Origin: Cyclobacteriaceae bacterium
GTDB taxonomy: Bacteria; Bacteroidota; Bacteroidia; Cytophagales; Cyclobacteriaceae
NCBI GenBank assembly: GCA_022841475.1
Contig: JALHRJ010000012.1
Location: forward strand, 35,869 to 99,868
Direction of reading: 5' to 3'
Length of the DNA: 64,000 nt
The notes under the pieces are model-generated. The model was given only the letters and a program-made list of their open reading frames with translations. It had not been told where the DNA came from and did not search any database. The position numbers and the translations under genes were made by a program. Shown here piece by piece: positions 52,507 through 61,034 of this stretch (positions within the stretch are counted from its first letter, which is position 1; each line of letters starts with the position of its first letter).

Positions 52507-52953
52507 ATGAAATACATCGTTGGAATTGCCCTTGGTCTTTTCATGTTTTCCTGCACACAGAAAAATACTAATGAGACACTCACCAACCGTGAGCTTGATT
52601 CGTTAACGGATCCGGCAAAGGGACTTGGAATTATTAGAAATGTAGCACTTACCAACCCCCTCGAGTTGGATAAAGTAGAGAGAGGCCAGGCAATCTATCT
52701 GGCCGAGTGCAAGTCTTGTCATACATTGAATGATCAACTCACCGTAGGCCCGGGCTGGAAAGACATTACCCAACGCAGAAAACCAGAGTGGATCATGAAT
52801 ATGATTACCAACGTGGACGTGATGCTGGACAATGATGAGGAAGCCCTCAAGTTAATGGAGTCGTGTGGTACCCGAATGAGGGTTGAAACTATGTCCATTA
52901 GCGATGCACGCGATGTGCTGGAATTTATGCGTCAAAATGATGGCGAGAAATAG
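52507..52953 (+). CDS. mono-haem c-type cytochrome lipoprotein (paralogue 1)
   Basis: A 148 aa lipoprotein with lipobox FSC at the signal-peptide end, one haem site CKSCH and the C-terminal end DARDVLEFMRQNDGEK. It is a close paralogue of the cytochrome at 54045. The FNR-like site upstream suggests oxygen- or NO-dependent control. It probably shuttles electrons to NosZ from the membrane. Confidence 0.87.
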   Translation: MKYIVGIALGLFMFSCTQKNTNETLTNRELDSLTDPAKGLGIIRNVALTNPLELDKVERGQAIYLAECKSCHTLNDQLTVGPGWKDITQRRKPEWIMNMITNVDVMLDNDEEALKLMESCGTRMRVETMSISDARDVLEFMRQNDGEK

Positions 52954-52980
52954 TTGACTTGTCAAAACAAGGTCTACCTA

Positions 52981-53111
52981 AGAGGCTGTCTTAAAAGTCC
53001 AATACTATTGAAATGTCATTCCGGCCCTGAGCCGGAATCCCGTTATGCACGCACAAAACGGGATCGCTGGTCAAAGCCCGCGATGACAGCAAGACTTTTG
53101 AGACAGCCTCT
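52981..53111. repeat. intergenic terminal-inverted-repeat element, copy R3
   Basis: Ends AGAGGCTGTCTTAAAAGTC and the complement of AGAGGCTGTCTCAAAAGTC, one mismatch apart. Inside are a GTCATTCCGGCCC...GCCGGAATCC-type dyad and a CGGGATCGCTGG...CCCGCGATGA-type dyad. It lies 28 bp after the cytochrome stop and could terminate that gene. Confidence 0.85.
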
Positions 53112-53193
53112 TCTTTATTATATCCCTTGCCTTTATCTCTATTTCTCCTCACTGCATCTTAGTAGAAGAAATTATCAAAAATCTTTCCTCATA

Positions 53194-53205
53194 TGATCAG
53201 GATCA
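53194..53205. promoter_or_regulatory. FNR/DNR-type site upstream of the Crp/Fnr gene
   Basis: TGATCAGGATCA, perfectly dyad-symmetric apart from the two central bases, matches TGAT-N4-ATCA. It lies 44 bp before the regulator start, which suggests autoregulation. Confidence 0.65.
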
Positions 53206-53249
53206 TAAACGAAATATGATCCAGTCACAATCTTTGATGGCCGATAGAT

Positions 53250-54029
53250 ATGAAGAAAAGCAACGTCCCATCAAGCCTTACAGACTATAATTCACTCTGG
53301 AATCCAGTATTAGAGGCTTTTTCGAAAAATGTCAGTGATAATGGTGACCAAAATCATTTTTCTCAAGGCAATGCTCCGATAGGTTTATATCATAAAAACA
53401 AAAGGCTCATGATTGACCTGGTCGTGTTGCAGAGTTATGGTGCAAAGGAAGTTCATCTTCAGAAAGATGAAATGCTCTTTCGTGAAGGGGAGGAGGCGCA
53501 GAATTATTTTCAGGTGCAACATGGTTCCATCAAGATGATTACCAATAGTCCGGATGGTCAGGAATTTATTCAGGGAGTTTTTAAAACGAATGACAGTTTC
53601 GGTGAGCCACCCCTTTTCTGTTCATTTCCCTATCCCAGCAATGCCATCGCGTTGGAGCCAACCTTGATCATGAAACTGTCGAAGGAAAAATTTTTCACGC
53701 TCCTGCGTGAGAACTTTGATATACACATTCATTTAGATCAGGTGCTGTGTCAGCGTCTGCGCTACAAATCCATGGTGCTTTCGGAGATTTCATTTTACGA
53801 TCCGGAACATCGGATTACAAGTTTACTTAAGTATTTGAAGGAGGAGTCAGTTAATCAGCTTAAGAAATATCCAGGAATGGAAGGTGATGCTGAACCGTAT
53901 GTAGTGCCCTTCACCCGTCAGCAATTAGCTGATATGAGTGGCTTACGCGTTGAAACCGTAATCCGAACAGTAAAAAAAATGGAAGAGGAAGGAAAGCTGA
54001 AATTAGTCGGTAGAAAAATAACCTTATAA
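53250..54029 (+). CDS. Crp/Fnr family regulator of the nos region
   Basis: A 259 aa regulator with a cyclic-nucleotide-binding-type beta-roll (about 70-185, EMLFREGEEAQNYFQVQHGSIKMI) and a C-terminal winged helix (FTRQQLADMSGLRVETVIRTVKKMEEEGKL). The N-terminal ~60 residues are an extension without a cysteine cluster, so it is not a classic Fe-S FNR and may be DNR-like. Two TGAT-N4-ATCA sites lie within 850 bp upstream, one directly before this gene. Confidence 0.88.
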   Translation: MKKSNVPSSLTDYNSLWNPVLEAFSKNVSDNGDQNHFSQGNAPIGLYHKNKRLMIDLVVLQSYGAKEVHLQKDEMLFREGEEAQNYFQVQHGSIKMITNSPDGQEFIQGVFKTNDSFGEPPLFCSFPYPSNAIALEPTLIMKLSKEKFFTLLRENFDIHIHLDQVLCQRLRYKSMVLSEISFYDPEHRITSLLKYLKEESVNQLKKYPGMEGDAEPYVVPFTRQQLADMSGLRVETVIRTVKKMEEEGKLKLVGRKITL

Positions 54030-54044
54030 CCAAACTAACAACCT

Positions 54045-54506
54045 ATGAAATATCTAATTGGAATTATCCTCTCCTGTGTCATCTTCTCGTGTGCTCCCGA
54101 TAAGCCAGTTGGAGATACGAAGGAATCCGAGGCAAACAAAAGTGCTGTAGAGGCTATCACCGATCCTACGAAAGGAATTGGTGCTATTAAAAATGTAACC
54201 ATGAACACTCCACTGGATCAAGATCGGATAAAGAGAGGCGTAGATGTCTACAATATGAAATGCCAGGCGTGTCATACGTTGGATGAAAAGCGCGTAGTTG
54301 GCCCCGGTTGGAAAGATATCACTAAACGAAGAAAGCCAGAATGGATTATGAATATGATCCTGAATGTAGATGTTATGCTGGAGCAGGATGAAGAGGCTCA
54401 AAAGTTACTGGAGCTCTGTCTTATGCGGATGCCGAATCAAAATCTATCGATAGGCGATGCCCGCGATATTTTGGAATATATGCGCCAAAACGATGGCGAG
54501 AAATAA
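54045..54506 (+). CDS. mono-haem c-type cytochrome lipoprotein (paralogue 2)
   Basis: A 153 aa lipoprotein (lipobox FSC), haem site CQACH and C-terminal DARDILEYMRQNDGEK. It is very similar to the cytochrome at 52507, with the regulator gene between the two. MRMPNQN near the C-terminus holds a plausible axial Met. The fasciclin and NosZ genes follow on the same strand, at 26 and 23 bp spacing, so all three are probably in one transcript. Confidence 0.88.
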   Translation: MKYLIGIILSCVIFSCAPDKPVGDTKESEANKSAVEAITDPTKGIGAIKNVTMNTPLDQDRIKRGVDVYNMKCQACHTLDEKRVVGPGWKDITKRRKPEWIMNMILNVDVMLEQDEEAQKLLELCLMRMPNQNLSIGDARDILEYMRQNDGEK

Positions 54507-54532
54507 TTTGAATCACCAAAAACAACTTACCT

Positions 54533-55084
54533 ATGAAACACTATAAATTTATTTTTCTGATTGCACTGTTCGCATTTTCCTGTGGTCAGCAACCGGCCAG
54601 TACAGAAAATGCGGCAGCGACAGAAGCACCAGGTGCTGGACAATCGGCTGTAAAAGATGATACCTCCGAACCTGATGTGGTTCGTGTTGCCGTTGGCTCG
54701 CCCGATCACACTACACTGGTGGCTGCATTAAAGGCAGCCGAGTATGTAGATGCACTATCCAACGCAGGTCCGTTTACAGTATTTGCTCCTACCGATGCTG
54801 CTTTTGCAAAGCTACCAGCAGGCACAGTCGAGAACCTCGTAAAACCTGAGAACAAAGCAACATTGCAAAACATCCTGGAATACCACGTGTATGTGGGAGC
54901 GATCCGCGAAGACTATGTTCAGGATGGAATGAAATTAAATCAGGTTAACCTTGATAATGTGACACTAAACAAAAAGGATGGTAAAATTACGGTGAATGGT
55001 GCCAATGTACTTGGTGTTGTGAAAGCATCTAATGGAATCGTATATGTGATTGATGCCGTGTTGCTCCCTCCCGATAAGAAATAA
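54533..55084 (+). CDS. fasciclin domain lipoprotein
   Basis: A 183 aa lipoprotein (lipobox FSC) with one FAS1 domain of about 130 residues: TTLVAALKAAEYVDALSNAGPFTVFAPTDAAFAKLP, then ILEYHVYVGAIREDYV and VYVIDAVLLPP. FAS1 domains mediate adhesion. The presence of such a gene just before nosZ is notable because the role in N2O respiration is not evident. Confidence 0.85.
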   Translation: MKHYKFIFLIALFAFSCGQQPASTENAAATEAPGAGQSAVKDDTSEPDVVRVAVGSPDHTTLVAALKAAEYVDALSNAGPFTVFAPTDAAFAKLPAGTVENLVKPENKATLQNILEYHVYVGAIREDYVQDGMKLNQVNLDNVTLNKKDGKITVNGANVLGVVKASNGIVYVIDAVLLPPDKK

Positions 55085-55107
55085 TTAATTCAACCAACTA
55101 TAAATAA

Positions 55108-57108
55108 ATGACTATGAAAACTCACACGATACATCGGGTACTTTCAGTACTCGTAGTTTTAACCACCGTTGTCCTTTGGCAGGGATGTAAACCGAAGGCA
55201 CCCGGCAGCGTAACCACCGGTGATGCCGCATCACTGGCCTATGTGCCCCCCGGAAAGTATGATGAATTTTATAATGTTGTGTCCGGAGGATTCAACGGAC
55301 AAATGAGTATCTATGGCCTTCCTTCCGGAAGATTGTTCCGCATCATTCCCGTCTTCTCTCAATTTCCAGAAAATGGCTGGGGCTATAGTGAAGAGACAAA
55401 ACCTATGCTGAATACATCACATGGATTTGTGCCGTGGGATGATTTGCACCATATCTCTCTATCAGTAACAAAAGGTGAACACGATGGCCGCTGGGCCTTT
55501 GGAAATGCGAACAACACACCTCGCGTTGCCCGGATTGATATGAAGACCTTTAAGACTGTTGAGATTTTGGAATTGCCTAACAGTGGTGGTAATCACTCCT
55601 CACCATTCATCACTGAAAATTCAGAATATATTGTTGCCGGAACCCGCTTCAGTGTGCCCGTTGGCGAGAACACCGATGTGCCTATCAGTACATTTAAGGA
55701 GAACTTCAAAGGCTATATTAGTTTTATTTCAATTGATCCATCACATGGAGAAATGAAAATTGCTTTTCAATTGAAAACGCCTGGGATAAGTTTTGACCTG
55801 GCTCGTGCAGGAAAAGGTCCATCCCATGGATGGTTCTTCTTCTCAACGTATAATACAGAGCAAGCCTATACACTTTTGGAAGTAAATGCTTCACAAAAAG
55901 ATAAGGACTTTATCATGGCTGTGAATTGGAAGAAAGCAGAAGAGTATATCAAAGCTGGAAAAGGCACCAAGTCAAAAGCGAAATATGCTCACAACGTTTG
56001 GGACGAAAGTACTCACACCGGAGTCTCTACTATTATGGATGAAGTGCTTCAGTTGGATCCTGCCGAATTAAAGGATATCATTTATTTCATTCCCTGCCCT
56101 AAGTCACCACATGGCTGTGATACAGATCCCACCGGTGAGTATATCGTGGGTAGCGGAAAGCTGGCAGCATTGATTCCTGTATTCTCCTTCACAAAAATTC
56201 AAGCGGCTATTGCCAACAAAGATTTTGAAGGTGAGTTTGCAGGTATTCCAGTAATCAAGTACGAAGCTGCTCTTCATGGTGAAGTAAAGAAGCCGGGCCT
56301 GGGCCCTTTGCATACCGAGTTTGATAACAAGGGAAATGCCTACACATCATTCTTTGTGTCATCAGAAATTGTAAAATGGAATGTAAAGACTTTGGAAATT
56401 CTGGATCGCGTGCCTACCTATTATTCTATCGGTCACTTGTCAGTGCCCGGTGGTCCTACCACAAAACCTCATGGCAAATATGTAGTTGCCTATAACAAGA
56501 TTACCAAAGATCGTTACCTGCCTACAGGTCCTGAGTTAACACAATCTGCTCAGTTATATGACATCAGCGGTGATAAGATGAAACTTATCTTAGATTTTCC
56601 TACTACCGGTGAACCACATTATGCTGAGTCGATTCCGGCTGAAATGATTATGCCTAACTCCGTGAAAATTTATAAAATAGAAGATAACAATCACCCTTAC
56701 GTTTCGAAAGGTGAAGGCATGACGAAAGTAGAGCGTAAAGGAAAAGAAGTGCACGTGTCTATGACTGCCATTCGTTCACACTTAACACCGGATAACATTG
56801 AAGGTGTGAAGTTAGGGGATGAAGTTTTCTTCCATGTAACGAACCTTGAGCAAGATTGGGATGTGCCACATGGCTTTGCTGTGAAGGGTGCCAATAATGC
56901 TGAAATATTAGTGATGCCCGGTGAAACATCAACACTTCGGTGGAAGCCATTGAGCACAGGAATATTCCCATTCTATTGTACTGATTTTTGTTCTGCACTA
57001 CACCAGGAAATGCAAGGCTACATTCGTGTATCTCCTGCGGGAAGTAACGTTCCCTTAAAGTTTTCAACCGGTAAGATCGAAGACCAGGCAAGTGGCGCGG
57101 GTCAGTAG
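55108..57108 (+). CDS. nosZ: nitrous oxide reductase NosZ (clade II)
   Basis: Reduces N2O to N2 in the periplasm using Cu_A and Cu_Z centres. The 666 aa protein has the Cu_A cupredoxin domain at the C-terminus, with FYCTDFCSALHQEMQGY (Cys-x3-Cys-x3-His-x2-Met). The N-terminal beta-propeller has Cu_Z His candidates in DDLHHISLS, PSHGWFFF, YAHNVWDE and LGPLHTEF. A Sec-type signal rather than a twin-arginine signal marks clade II. The signal ends in LWQGC, close to but not a canonical lipobox. Two in-frame ATGs (55108 and 55114) differ by two residues. Confidence 0.95.
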   Translation: MTMKTHTIHRVLSVLVVLTTVVLWQGCKPKAPGSVTTGDAASLAYVPPGKYDEFYNVVSGGFNGQMSIYGLPSGRLFRIIPVFSQFPENGWGYSEETKPMLNTSHGFVPWDDLHHISLSVTKGEHDGRWAFGNANNTPRVARIDMKTFKTVEILELPNSGGNHSSPFITENSEYIVAGTRFSVPVGENTDVPISTFKENFKGYISFISIDPSHGEMKIAFQLKTPGISFDLARAGKGPSHGWFFFSTYNTEQAYTLLEVNASQKDKDFIMAVNWKKAEEYIKAGKGTKSKAKYAHNVWDESTHTGVSTIMDEVLQLDPAELKDIIYFIPCPKSPHGCDTDPTGEYIVGSGKLAALIPVFSFTKIQAAIANKDFEGEFAGIPVIKYEAALHGEVKKPGLGPLHTEFDNKGNAYTSFFVSSEIVKWNVKTLEILDRVPTYYSIGHLSVPGGPTTKPHGKYVVAYNKITKDRYLPTGPELTQSAQLYDISGDKMKLILDFPTTGEPHYAESIPAEMIMPNSVKIYKIEDNNHPYVSKGEGMTKVERKGKEVHVSMTAIRSHLTPDNIEGVKLGDEVFFHVTNLEQDWDVPHGFAVKGANNAEILVMPGETSTLRWKPLSTGIFPFYCTDFCSALHQEMQGYIRVSPAGSNVPLKFSTGKIEDQASGAGQ

Positions 57109-57116
57109 ATATCCAT

Positions 57117-57248
57117 GGGGCTGACCAAAAGGTCAATCTGTCATCGTCAAGCCTCAGGCCTGACGATCCCGCGGAGTACACACAATTCGGGATTCCGGGT
57201 CAGGCCCGGAATGACACTTCGATTAATATTAGACCTTTTGGTCAGCCC
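57117..57248. repeat. intergenic terminal-inverted-repeat element, copy R4 (in the nos operon)
   Basis: Ends GGGGCTGACCAAAAGGTC and the complement of GGGCTGACCAAAAGGTC. The interior holds two dyads, GTCAAGCCTCAGGCCTGAC and GATTCCGGGT...GCCCGGAAT-type. It lies between nosZ and the gene at 57265. It belongs to a subfamily with R5, whose ends read TGACCAAAA rather than TGTCTCAAAA. Confidence 0.87.
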
Positions 57249-57264
57249 TTAAAAAGAAATTTAT

Positions 57265-57846
57265 ATGAAGCCACTTAAACCCATATCGCGCGCGCTGGTT
57301 GCATTAGCAGCCTTGCTGATGATCAGTGCCTATTTTGTGCCGCTATGGCAAATTCTGATGTGGGCACCACAGTACCCCGAAGGACTCGAGATGGACATCT
57401 GGATCAACGATATTAAAGGTGATGTAAAAATCATCAGCGCGCTCAATCACTACATCGGCATGAAGCACATTGAAGTACAGATGTTCCCTGAGTTTACCTA
57501 CATGATTTATATCGTTGGTTTTCTCATTGCCTTCGGATTGATCACTGCGCTGGTCAACAAACGATTTATATTATGGACGTATGTTATTATACTCCTCGCT
57601 ACAGGCGTTGCTGCGTTGGTTGATTTCTGGTTATGGGGTTACGACTATGGCCATAATCTGGATCCCACAGCTGCTATTATAGTGCCTGGTATGTCTTATC
57701 AACCTCCCTTGATTGGAACAAAGCAGCTTTTGAATTTCACAGCCTTCTCCGGTCCGGATATTGGAGGCTGGATTTTTCTTGTTTCTGCTGCGCTGGTCAT
57801 TGGTTCTCTTGGTTTTGAAATCTACAAAAGCAAAAAGGAGGCATGA
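57265..57846 (+). CDS. nos-associated membrane protein
   Basis: A 193 aa inner-membrane protein with four to five hydrophobic segments, MKPLKPISRALVALAALLMI at the start and a C-terminal WIFLVSAALVIGSLGFEIY helix. The loop after the first helix carries HIEVQMFPEF and the middle contains KQLLNFTAFSGPDIGGWI. Its place between nosZ and nosL, with ATGA overlap to nosL, is typical of Bacteroidota nos clusters. The function is unknown; a role in metal or electron delivery to NosZ is inference. Confidence 0.75.
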   Translation: MKPLKPISRALVALAALLMISAYFVPLWQILMWAPQYPEGLEMDIWINDIKGDVKIISALNHYIGMKHIEVQMFPEFTYMIYIVGFLIAFGLITALVNKRFILWTYVIILLATGVAALVDFWLWGYDYGHNLDPTAAIIVPGMSYQPPLIGTKQLLNFTAFSGPDIGGWIFLVSAALVIGSLGFEIYKSKKEA

Positions 57847-58274
57847 GGATCTTGTTAATTATACTGCTTGCTGTCTTTACCTATGGATGTACCGTTGAGC
57901 CGGAGCCTTTGGTTTTCGGAACCGATATGTGCCACACGTGTAAGATGACGTTGATGGACGATAAATTTGGTGCTGAGATCGTCACCAAAAAAGGGAAGGT
58001 GTATAAGTTTGACGATGTGAATTGCATGCTGGGTTTTTATCATGCTGATTTTGAGGAACAGGGAAACATGGCGCATTTGCTCGTTGTTAATTTTGCCCAC
58101 CCGAAACAATTGATAGATGCTACCAATTCCTGGTATTTAAAGTCTGATTTGATAAGAAGTCCGATGGCTAGTGGCATAGCCGCTTTTGCTACGGAAGAAG
58201 AATATTTACAATTTAAAAAAGAATGGAAAGCCATATTAATGAGTTGGGGAGAGACCAATACCCAGTTTAAGTAG
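57843..58274 (+). CDS. nosL: NosL copper-binding lipoprotein
   Basis: A 143 aa lipoprotein that supplies copper to NosZ. The lipobox TYGC ends the signal peptide, and the copper-binding motif is MCHTCKMTLMDDKFGAE, with the Cys-x2-Cys and Met needed for Cu(I). It overlaps the preceding gene by four bases (ATGA). Confidence 0.9.
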   Translation: MRILLIILLAVFTYGCTVEPEPLVFGTDMCHTCKMTLMDDKFGAEIVTKKGKVYKFDDVNCMLGFYHADFEEQGNMAHLLVVNFAHPKQLIDATNSWYLKSDLIRSPMASGIAAFATEEEYLQFKKEWKAILMSWGETNTQFK

Positions 58275-58307
58275 TATTCGTTTTTCAATTTTGAAGCGCC
58301 ACTCAAA

Positions 58308-59552
58308 ATGAAAAAAGTACAGTTTTTTTTAATAACCATTATTTTGTCTGCCCTCAGTTTGGAAGGCAAGACTATTCGTGTAGGACCTTCTGAGTCAGTG
58401 ACGCAAATCAAACAAGCCATTGTGATGGCACAGCCGGGTGATACCATTCTGGTTCGTGCCGGAATCTATCGGGAAGGTAATATCATCTTGCAAAAATCAA
58501 TTGTACTGATCGGTGAAGGATATCCCGTTTTAGATGGCGAGAATGAATATGAAACATTGACGGTGCATGCCCAACATGCTGTCATCAAAGGATTGAAGTT
58601 TATAAACACAGGAACGGGTAGCATTGAAGATAAAGCAGCCATAAAAATTCTTGATTCTGAAAATCTTCGCATCCTTAACAATCAATTTGAAAATACCTTT
58701 TTTGGCATTTACCTCTCCAACTCTTCACACATCTGGATAGAAAATAATGAATTAAAATCAGAGGCCGAAGCAGAGCATCAGATTGGCAATGGTATTCACT
58801 TATGGAAGTGTCATCATATCACCATTAATGAGAATAAGATAAAAGGTCACCGTGATGGAATCTATTTTGAATTTGTAACCAACTCTTTGATCACGAATAA
58901 TTATAGCGAAGGCAATATGCGTTACGGGCTTCACTTTATGTTTTCTCACAATGATGAATACCGCGATAATACGTTCATCAATAATGGCGCAGGGGTAGCC
59001 GTCATGTACACAAAAGGGGTGAAGATGATCAACAATCATTTTATTCATAACTGGGGCTCTTCCTCCTACGGACTTCTGCTTAAAGACATCAGTGACAGCT
59101 TTGTAATGGGGAATGAATTTGTAGAAAACTCGGTAGGCGTCCACGCGGAAGGGAGTAGTCGTATAGTATTTAAGGAAAATGAATTTATCCGCAATGGCTA
59201 TGCTTTCAAACTGCAGGCCAGTTGCGATGACAATGTGATTGAGCGAAATAACTTTCAGCAAAACACATTTGATCTTGTTACCAACGGCAGCCTGGTATTA
59301 AATAGAATTGAAAGCAATTATTGGGACCGGTATGAAGGGTATGACCTTAACCGCGATCAGGTTGGTGATGTGCCTTACCGGCCCATCAGTATGTACGGAA
59401 TGATTGTAGAAAGAATGCCAACCGCAGTGTTGCTGTGGCGTAGCTTTCTGGTGTTTTTATTGGATCGTGCAGAGAAAGCGATTCCCGTTATCACGCCTGA
59501 AAATTTAAAAGATAATTTACCCGCTATGAAAGCGTATGATTTTAATAAATGA
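58308..59552 (+). CDS. nosD: NosD periplasmic maturation protein
   Basis: A 414 aa exported protein: signal peptide (FFLITIILSALSLEG), then a right-handed parallel beta-helix of CASH repeats (residues 40-330), with recurrent NNxFxxxxxGIxL-type rungs such as NNQFENTFFGIYLSNSSHIWIENN. It delivers material for the Cu_Z site with NosF and NosY. Its 3' end overlaps the nosF start by 17 bp. Confidence 0.93.
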   Translation: MKKVQFFLITIILSALSLEGKTIRVGPSESVTQIKQAIVMAQPGDTILVRAGIYREGNIILQKSIVLIGEGYPVLDGENEYETLTVHAQHAVIKGLKFINTGTGSIEDKAAIKILDSENLRILNNQFENTFFGIYLSNSSHIWIENNELKSEAEAEHQIGNGIHLWKCHHITINENKIKGHRDGIYFEFVTNSLITNNYSEGNMRYGLHFMFSHNDEYRDNTFINNGAGVAVMYTKGVKMINNHFIHNWGSSSYGLLLKDISDSFVMGNEFVENSVGVHAEGSSRIVFKENEFIRNGYAFKLQASCDDNVIERNNFQQNTFDLVTNGSLVLNRIESNYWDRYEGYDLNRDQVGDVPYRPISMYGMIVERMPTAVLLWRSFLVFLLDRAEKAIPVITPENLKDNLPAMKAYDFNK

Positions 59553-60270
59553 TTTGTGTAAGAAATTTGGTAAGCTGACTGTACTTGATCAGGTTAGTCT
59601 GAATTTAGGTTCCGGAAAAAGTTATGCTCTTGTCGGTCCCAATGGATCGGGTAAGACCACGCTTATCAAAAGTGTTTTGGGCATGGTACGGCCTTCCTCG
59701 GGGTTGATTCAATTCAACGGAAAAGATATTGCGAATGAATGGAAGTATCGCGAGCAGATCGGATACATGCCTCAAATCGGACGGTATCCTGAAAACATGC
59801 GCATCGGTGAACTTGTCGATATGATGAAGAATATCCGCAAGGAAGTGAAGACGGTAGACGAAGAGTTGATCGATGCTTTTAAACTCTATAAGATTTATGA
59901 TAAACGGATGCATACACTCTCTGGAGGCACGCGCCAGAAAGTAAGTGCTTCGCTTGCCTTTCTGTTTCACTCCCCGGTGTTAATTCTGGATGAACCAACC
60001 GCTGGGCTCGATCCTGTTTCTGTAGAAATCCTAAAAGAGAAAATCTTGCACGAGAGGCGCATGGGGAAATTGATCATCATTACTTCCCACATACTTAGTG
60101 ATCTGGATGAACTATCCACCGAGATGATTTACATTTTTGAAGGGAAGGTACAGTATAATAATTCGATTGAGGCGTTGAAGGAAGAAACTCATGAAACAAG
60201 ATTAAATAAGGCGGTCACCACCCTCATCAAACAAAAGGAATTATTGAACTCCATTACCGAGCAGCTATGA
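59536..60270 (+). CDS. nosF: NosF ABC ATPase
   Basis: A 244 aa ATP-binding protein with Walker A GPNGSGKTT, signature LSGGTRQKVSASLAFL and Walker B VLILDEPTAGLDPVS. It powers the NosY channel for Cu_Z assembly. The start overlaps nosD by 17 bp and the end overlaps nosY by four bases, so translation is coupled through the set. Confidence 0.93.
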   Translation: MILINDLCKKFGKLTVLDQVSLNLGSGKSYALVGPNGSGKTTLIKSVLGMVRPSSGLIQFNGKDIANEWKYREQIGYMPQIGRYPENMRIGELVDMMKNIRKEVKTVDEELIDAFKLYKIYDKRMHTLSGGTRQKVSASLAFLFHSPVLILDEPTAGLDPVSVEILKEKILHERRMGKLIIITSHILSDLDELSTEMIYIFEGKVQYNNSIEALKEETHETRLNKAVTTLIKQKELLNSITEQL

Positions 60271-61034
60271 CACGCGTAATCCGATATATCTTCAACGACA
60301 TTCTACGAACCCGCTTCATTCTTTTTTATACAGGGTTCTTGTTGCTCAGCACCTTTGCTTTATTTCAACTCGATAGTGATTTTGGTAAAATAGTGTTGAG
60401 TTTGCTCAATATCGTTTTGATGGTGGTGCCTTTGGTAAGCGTGATATTTACGACCATTCATTTTTTTAGCTCCTATGAATTTATAGAGTTGATGCTTGCA
60501 CAGCCGATCAATAGGAGAGTTATCTTCTTAAGCGAATATCTGGCCGTGGCGTCTTCGCTGTGCATGGCTTATCTGATAGGAGTGGGCGTTCCGTTTATCA
60601 TGTTTGGGGCAGGTGAAAGTGTAATTTCACTTTTAGTCACGGGAGTATTTCTTACGCTGGTTTTTGTTTCGCTGGCTTTCCTTTCTTCGGTGCTCACTCG
60701 CGATAAATCAAAAGCCATTGGCATTGCACTCCTCTTCTGGTTTTATTTTTCTTTGATCTATGATGGTTTCGTGCTTTGGATTATCTACAGCTTTAGCGAT
60801 TATCCGCTCGAGAAAGTAACCTTAACACTCATCGCCTTCAACCCGGTTGACCTGGCCCGCATCATCATGTTATTGCAACTTGATATCTCGGCCTTGATGG
60901 GGTATACCGGAGCGTTTTATAAAAATTTCTTCGGCAGCAATATGGGAATACTATTTTCATCGGGAATACTTTTTCTATGGGCCATTATTCCCATTTATAT
61001 CGCGTTGAGAATCTTTAACAAGAAAGACTTATGA
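60267..61034 (+). CDS. nosY: NosY membrane permease
   Basis: A 255 aa inner-membrane protein with about six helices. The first is ILFYTGFLLLSTFALFQL and the last is GILFLWAIIPIYIALRIF. It has the ABC2-type permease organisation of NosY. It overlaps nosF by four bases at its start and the CopD-like gene by four bases at its end. Confidence 0.9.
   Translation: MTRVIRYIFNDILRTRFILFYTGFLLLSTFALFQLDSDFGKIVLSLLNIVLMVVPLVSVIFTTIHFFSSYEFIELMLAQPINRRVIFLSEYLAVASSLCMAYLIGVGVPFIMFGAGESVISLLVTGVFLTLVFVSLAFLSSVLTRDKSKAIGIALLFWFYFSLIYDGFVLWIIYSFSDYPLEKVTLTLIAFNPVDLARIIMLLQLDISALMGYTGAFYKNFFGSNMGILFSSGILFLWAIIPIYIALRIFNKKDL

Noticed and set aside
58800..59261. 153 aa minus-strand frame inside nosD
   Set aside because: It is antisense to beta-helix repeats of nosD; long antisense frames are expected there.
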